A stretch of 30,536 nucleotides of DNA from Caldivirga sp. (GTDB taxonomy: Archaea > Thermoproteota > Thermoprotei > Thermoproteales > Thermocladiaceae): assembly GCA_028275645.1 (NCBI GenBank), contig JAPWUH010000001.1:1-30536 (forward strand). Reading direction: 5' to 3'. Every line of letters begins with the position of its first letter. Position 1 is the stretch's first letter. Position numbers and translations under genes: made by a program. The notes beneath the pieces are model-generated. The model was not told the origin of the DNA. It was given only the letters and a program-made list of their open reading frames with translations, and made no database searches. Shown in pieces: positions 30,339-30,536 of the stretch.

Positions 30339-30536
30339 TCACTTCTTGGCCGTGACCTTAATCACCGCTACTATTTTGTCCTGCTCCTTCCTAAGCTCCA
30401 CCAGTTGATTGCCAGTCCTACTTATCCAAGCCTTGACATCAGGCTCGAAGCCTGGGTCAGTGGCCCAAACCTCTATTACATCACCATTCTTGGCGTTCCT
30501 GTAGGCCTTAATCAACCCGGTTATTGGACCTGGGCA
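30339..30536 (-). CDS. tusA: TusA-family sulfur carrier protein (N-terminus cut off)
   Basis: Too short for most gene finders because the window ends within it. The last 65 codons read from the start of the CPGPI motif, where the first Cys is the persulfide-bearing residue of TusA (CPxP), through LIKAYRNAKNGDVIEVWATDPG and FEPDVKAWISRTGNQLVE, to a lysine-rich end. The rest of the fold (two helices on a beta sheet) matches the family; only about ten residues plus the start are missing. The stop is 6 nt before the SQR-like gene, so tusA is the upstream member of the tusA-flavoprotein-DUF1641 operon and probably hands or receives sulfane sulfur. Confidence 0.93.
   Translation of the reverse strand, partial: CPGPITGLIKAYRNAKNGDVIEVWATDPGFEPDVKAWISRTGNQLVELRKEQDKIVAVIKVTAKK

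Noticed and set aside
1..30536. CRISPR arrays, IS elements or transposase remnants
   Set aside because: No direct repeats at regular spacing, no transposase motifs and no target duplications seen; eye inspection cannot exclude small MITEs such as the 6139-6234 hairpin.

Overview
The window looks like chromosomal DNA of a hyperthermophilic crenarchaeon, most likely from the order Thermoproteales (Caldivirga/Vulcanisaeta-like); the genus is inferred from protein style and gene content, not searched. It carries archaeal or eukaryote-type information genes (eIF6, SBDS, ribosomal protein L24e, an RqcH/NEMF homologue), a crenarchaeal-type pyruvoyl decarboxylase, a membrane pyrophosphatase, THEP1 and a ROK sugar kinase. 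Many start codons lie 24-29 nt downstream of an A/T-rich TATA-like box, as expected for leaderless crenarchaeal transcripts. I see no insertion sequence, CRISPR array, tRNA or rRNA, and no clear foreign island.

Layout. 1-1002: 3' part of an L-rhamnonate dehydratase gene. 999-6037 (minus strand): RqcH, a 397-nt gap with a good C/D-box sRNA candidate and further hairpins, then eIF6, SBDS and enolase. 6038-6378: a gap holding a 96-nt imperfect hairpin. 6379-8562: proton-pumping pyrophosphatase. 8717-12619 (plus): a small orphan protein, a class V aminotransferase overlapping an APC-type permease gene, and thymidylate kinase. 12533-15533 (minus): an ABC ATPase followed by a large, sequon-rich membrane-anchored surface protein, with no permease alongside. 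15646-17444 (plus): nuoH, nuoI and a tiny zinc-finger gene at 1-nt spacings. 17467-22709 (minus): citrate synthase, an orphan protein, 6-phospho-3-hexuloisomerase, an AdoMetDC-family decarboxylase, a second large surface protein and L24e. 22958-28475: THEP1, an MFS carrier, ROK kinase, a zinc-ribbon orphan, a sugar-phosphate nucleotidyltransferase and PRPP synthase. 28519-30536 (minus): a tusA / SQR-like flavoprotein / DUF1641 operon, cut by the window edge inside tusA.

How the genes fit together. SBDS and eIF6 act at the same late step of large-subunit maturation and overlap by one base; RqcH (rescue of stalled large subunits) lies just beyond. Enolase, ROK kinase, citrate synthase, pyrophosphatase and NuoH/NuoI belong to central carbon and energy metabolism. 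Hexuloisomerase (reverse ribulose-monophosphate route to pentose phosphate) and PRPP synthase can be linked through ribose 5-phosphate. The last operon is a sulfur module: TusA carries persulfide sulfur, and the flavoprotein resembles sulfide:quinone oxidoreductases.

The least explained parts are the structured non-coding regions (3069-3340, 6139-6265, 22743-22916) and the permease-less ABC/surface-protein pair. Nothing here is clearly an unknown multi-gene system; the strongest new-feature candidates are the non-coding RNAs.
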